A stretch of DNA of 16,563 nt. It comes from Fidelibacterota bacterium UBA7300 (lineage in GTDB: Bacteria > Fidelibacterota > Marinisomatia > Marinisomatales > UBA2128). The stretch covers positions 5,224 through 21,786 of the forward strand of contig DKQU01000050.1 in assembly GCA_002471865.1 (NCBI GenBank), in the 5' to 3' direction. Under the pieces are notes generated by a model, which was given only the letters and a program-made list of their open reading frames with translations, was not told the DNA's origin and did no database searches. Position 1 is the stretch's first letter. Each line of letters starts with the position of its first letter. Both the position numbers and the translations under genes were made by a program. This document shows positions 14,961 to 16,563 of this stretch, piece after piece.

Positions 14961-15512
14961 ATGAAACGGCGGAGAAGGACCGTCAAACGAAAACCGTCCA
15001 GCATCATCGGGCGGATGTTTCAGTCCCCTGCTCTAAATGCGACCATCATCTTTCTAGCGTTTATCGTTTTTGCTTTTTTAGCATCGTTCATTCAGAACAG
15101 TTGGATGAACAAAGAAAAAAACACCATGCCTGAACCAACTCTATCCAAGCCGGCAGAAATATACGAAAATTACAATAACTCAACCTTTACCTTGATAAAA
15201 GTGGAAGTGCTGAACGGATGTGGTGAGAAAGGGTTGGGAGGACAGTTTACTGATTTTTTGAGAAATCACCACGTGGACGTAATATCTACTGAGAATGCTG
15301 ATCATTTCGATTTTAGCGCTACACAGATAATTCAACGGAGTGAATTCCTGGACCGGGGATATCAGGTGGCGAGCCTGCTGGGAATTGACGAAGATGACAT
15401 TATTGACGATTTCGATCTGAATATGGATTTGGATATTACGGTTGTGATCGGAAGCGATTTTAAATCTATTAAACCGTTTGATACATACTTGGAGTCCCGG
15501 CGCCTGAATTGA
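14961..15512 (+). CDS. membrane-anchored LytR_C domain protein
   Basis: A 183-residue protein with a very basic cytosolic N-terminus (KRRRRTVKRK), one transmembrane helix at about 26-45, a linker, and a LytR/CpsA/Psr C-terminal (LytR_C) domain at about 78-175. Its hallmarks are IKVEVLNGCGEKGLGGQ, the FDFSATQII centre, SLLGIDED and the closing DITVVIGSDF. It lacks the catalytic LCP phosphotransferase domain that gave the domain its name, so an enzymatic role is not supported; such stand-alone proteins are probably extracytoplasmic binding modules. Its stop overlaps the rsfS start by 4 nt (TTGA). The ATG coincides with the proposed repaired stop of the upstream outer-membrane gene. No strong ribosome site precedes it, which fits translational coupling. 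Confidence 0.82.
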   Translation: MKRRRRTVKRKPSSIIGRMFQSPALNATIIFLAFIVFAFLASFIQNSWMNKEKNTMPEPTLSKPAEIYENYNNSTFTLIKVEVLNGCGEKGLGGQFTDFLRNHHVDVISTENADHFDFSATQIIQRSEFLDRGYQVASLLGIDEDDIIDDFDLNMDLDITVVIGSDFKSIKPFDTYLESRRLN

Positions 15513-15898
15513 CCTCCGGCGAGTTCACACCTCCATTTGACTCTTCGGATCATCTGGCTCATGCCATTGCTGAGCTGGCTATCGAAAAGAAAGCTTCCGG
15601 CGTTTCCATTCTGGACGTTAGGAAACAGACCTCCATCACCGATTTCTTCATCATCTGCTCCGGCAACTCTGACGTCCATGTCAAAGCCATTTGCGACTCG
15701 ATTCAAAAAGAGCTGAAACCGCCGACCAAACCGTGGCATACTGAAGGAGTTGATAATCGACGGTGGGTACTCCTTGACTATGTGGATGTGGTGGTACATA
15801 TCTTCCTGGAAGAAGTGAGAGATTACTACCAGCTGGAGAGGCTTTGGGCAGATGCAGAGACAGAAATGGTAAAGGCAGAGGCGAAGACAGAGGAGTAA
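15509..15898 (+). CDS. rsfS: ribosome silencing factor RsfS
   Basis: A 129-residue RsfS/Iojap/DUF143 protein that binds ribosomal protein L14 on the 50S subunit and blocks joining of the subunits when nutrients are short. Conserved parts are DVRKQTSITDFFIICSGNSDVHVKAI, then KPWHTEGVDNRRWVLLDYVDVVVHIF and the YYQLERLW ending. The acidic tail of about ten residues after it is not part of the core. The start is taken as TTG at 15509, overlapping the stop of the LytR_C gene; no ATG or GTG exists ahead of the conserved region in this frame. A 110-nt gap with promoter-like sequence separates it from argS. Confidence 0.93.
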   Translation: MTSGEFTPPFDSSDHLAHAIAELAIEKKASGVSILDVRKQTSITDFFIICSGNSDVHVKAICDSIQKELKPPTKPWHTEGVDNRRWVLLDYVDVVVHIFLEEVRDYYQLERLWADAETEMVKAEAKTEE

Positions 15899-15909
15899 GA
15901 AAATTAATT

Positions 15910-15933
15910 AATTGACAATTCTTTGTTGACAAC
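15910..15933. repeat. two small inverted repeats around TTGACAA, 14 bp apart
   Basis: AATTG-A-CAATT (15910-15920) and GTTG-A-CAAC (15925-15933) are both odd-centred palindromes containing TTGACAA, with the TTGACAA copies 14 bp apart. They lie in the argS upstream region and overlap the likely -35 element, so they might be operator half-sites. A chance arrangement in AT-rich DNA is possible. Confidence 0.35.
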
Positions 15934-15961
15934 CATTGATCATCTGTAACTAAAATATAAT
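15926..15961 (+). promoter_or_regulatory. probable sigma70-type promoter of argS
   Basis: A perfect TTGACA (15926-15931) is followed after 19 nt by TAAAAT (15951-15956), which merges with a perfect TATAAT (15956-15961). The 19-nt spacing is slightly long, and the TATAAT alone would be 24 nt away. A second TTGACA lies at 15912-15917. The position about 50 nt before the argS ATG fits. Confidence 0.5.
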
Positions 15962-16008
15962 CTAGAATAAGGGTGTCTAAGTCTGCTTCTGAGTCGTTAA
16001 ATTCTTCC

Positions 16009-16563
16009 ATGTCTTCACTTGATCTAATAGACTATTTGCACTCCCTCACATCACAGGCTTTGAAAAAGCTGGAGTTTCCCAGTGACACATTTCGTATAGA
16101 GCGGTGTAAATCACCAGAACTGGGAGACTATTCCACAAATGCCGCTTTGGCGACATCCAAATCCGCCGGGAAACCACCTATGGAATTAGCGGAAGAGATC
16201 AAATCTGCCATGATGCCGGATGAGATGATTTGTGCTGATATTGTTGTCTCACCGCCGGGATTTGTCAATTTCTCCATTGCCCCCGCATATCTGCAGAACC
16301 AGATTCCAGGTATTCTTTCCGCGGGGGATGACTACGGCCGATCGGACAGAGGTACAGGTCAAACTGCATTGGTGGAGTTTGTCAGCGCGAATCCGACAGG
16401 ACCTCTTACAGTGGGACACGGACGGCAAGCCGTACTTGGAGACACAGTCTCATCTATACTTGAGTGGCATGGATACGACGTTACGCGAGAATACTATTTC
16501 AACGACGCCGGGAGGCAGATGCGGCTGTTAGGCGAATCGGTTTTCGCCCGCTACTTAGAGATT
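16009..16563 (+). CDS. argS: arginyl-tRNA synthetase, N-terminal part (3' end outside window)
   Basis: The frame is open from the ATG at 16009 to the right edge, giving 185 residues. It has the ArgRS N-terminal additional domain with LGDYSTNAALATSK (about residues 38-51) and SPPGFVNFSI. The class I catalytic start follows: VEFVSANPTGPLTVGHGR (122-139), where VGHGR is the HIGH-type signature, then REYYFNDAGRQM. The enzyme charges tRNA-Arg and is a class I synthetase that needs tRNA for amino acid activation. A GTG at 15973 in the same frame would add 12 residues and is a possible alternative start; no strong ribosome site separates the two. It has its own promoter-like region after rsfS. Confidence 0.95.
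   Translation, partial: MSSLDLIDYLHSLTSQALKKLEFPSDTFRIERCKSPELGDYSTNAALATSKSAGKPPMELAEEIKSAMMPDEMICADIVVSPPGFVNFSIAPAYLQNQIPGILSAGDDYGRSDRGTGQTALVEFVSANPTGPLTVGHGRQAVLGDTVSSILEWHGYDVTREYYFNDAGRQMRLLGESVFARYLEI

Noticed and set aside
14921..15133. 70-codon open frame on the plus strand
   Set aside because: It overlaps the LytR_C gene in another frame and shows no domain; the alternate-frame extension of the upstream gene explains the gap better.
15362..15799. 145-codon open frame on the minus strand
   Set aside because: Antisense to the LytR_C domain and RsfS, both conserved; a shadow frame.

Overview
The window reads as a densely packed stretch of a bacterial chromosome carrying mostly housekeeping genes. 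Both ends are cut inside genes: topA on the left (5' part missing) and argS on the right (3' part missing). Apart from one proposed pseudogene, every gene resembles a known bacterial family. Several features suggest the Fibrobacteres-Chlorobi-Bacteroidetes side of the tree, for example a Marinimicrobia-like lineage: a MoxR/DUF58 pair, the single-chain (eukaryote/archaea-like) glycyl-tRNA synthetase, a stand-alone membrane-anchored LytR_C protein next to rsfS, and small outer-membrane-type proteins. This placement is an inference of moderate to low certainty. I see no phage genes, transposase, CRISPR array, tRNA or rRNA.

Layout. (1) 2-3251, plus strand: topA (C-terminal two thirds), a CcmH/NrfF-like membrane protein and glycyl-tRNA synthetase. 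They are joined by a 4-nt and then a 1-nt overlap, so they form a tight operon. (2) 3344-3763, minus: a YjbQ/UPF0047 protein, divergent from a threonine/serine dehydratase (3842-4762, plus) that has a good sigma70-type promoter. (3) 4781-6792, minus: purine nucleoside phosphorylase followed by an M20 amidohydrolase, overlapping by 4 nt. (4) 6921-8815, plus: MoxR ATPase and DUF58 protein. They converge on a minus-strand TPR protein (8822-9901), upstream of which lies a PfkB sugar kinase (9982-10869, minus). (5) 11028-14108, plus: metallophosphoesterase, cysteine desulfurase and the tRNA 2-thiouridylase MnmA; the last two overlap by 4 nt and together make a sulfur-relay pair. (6) 14114-14368: a remnant of glmU lacking both ends and a catalytic Asp. 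(7) 14399-15898, plus: a secreted, probably outer-membrane protein (possibly frameshifted), a LytR_C protein and ribosome silencing factor RsfS. (8) 16009 to the right edge: start of argS behind its own promoter-like region.

Common themes are translation and tRNA biology (glyQS, mnmA, rsfS, argS), sulfur transfer, purine salvage and cell-envelope functions. Translational coupling by ATGA, GTGA or TTGA overlaps is frequent, and several genes appear to start at GTG or TTG. I found no convincing novel multi-gene system. The points most worth a second look are the glmU relic, the probable one-base frameshift in the outer-membrane gene, the orphan CcmH-like gene with an APCC motif, and the MoxR/DUF58 plus TPR cluster.
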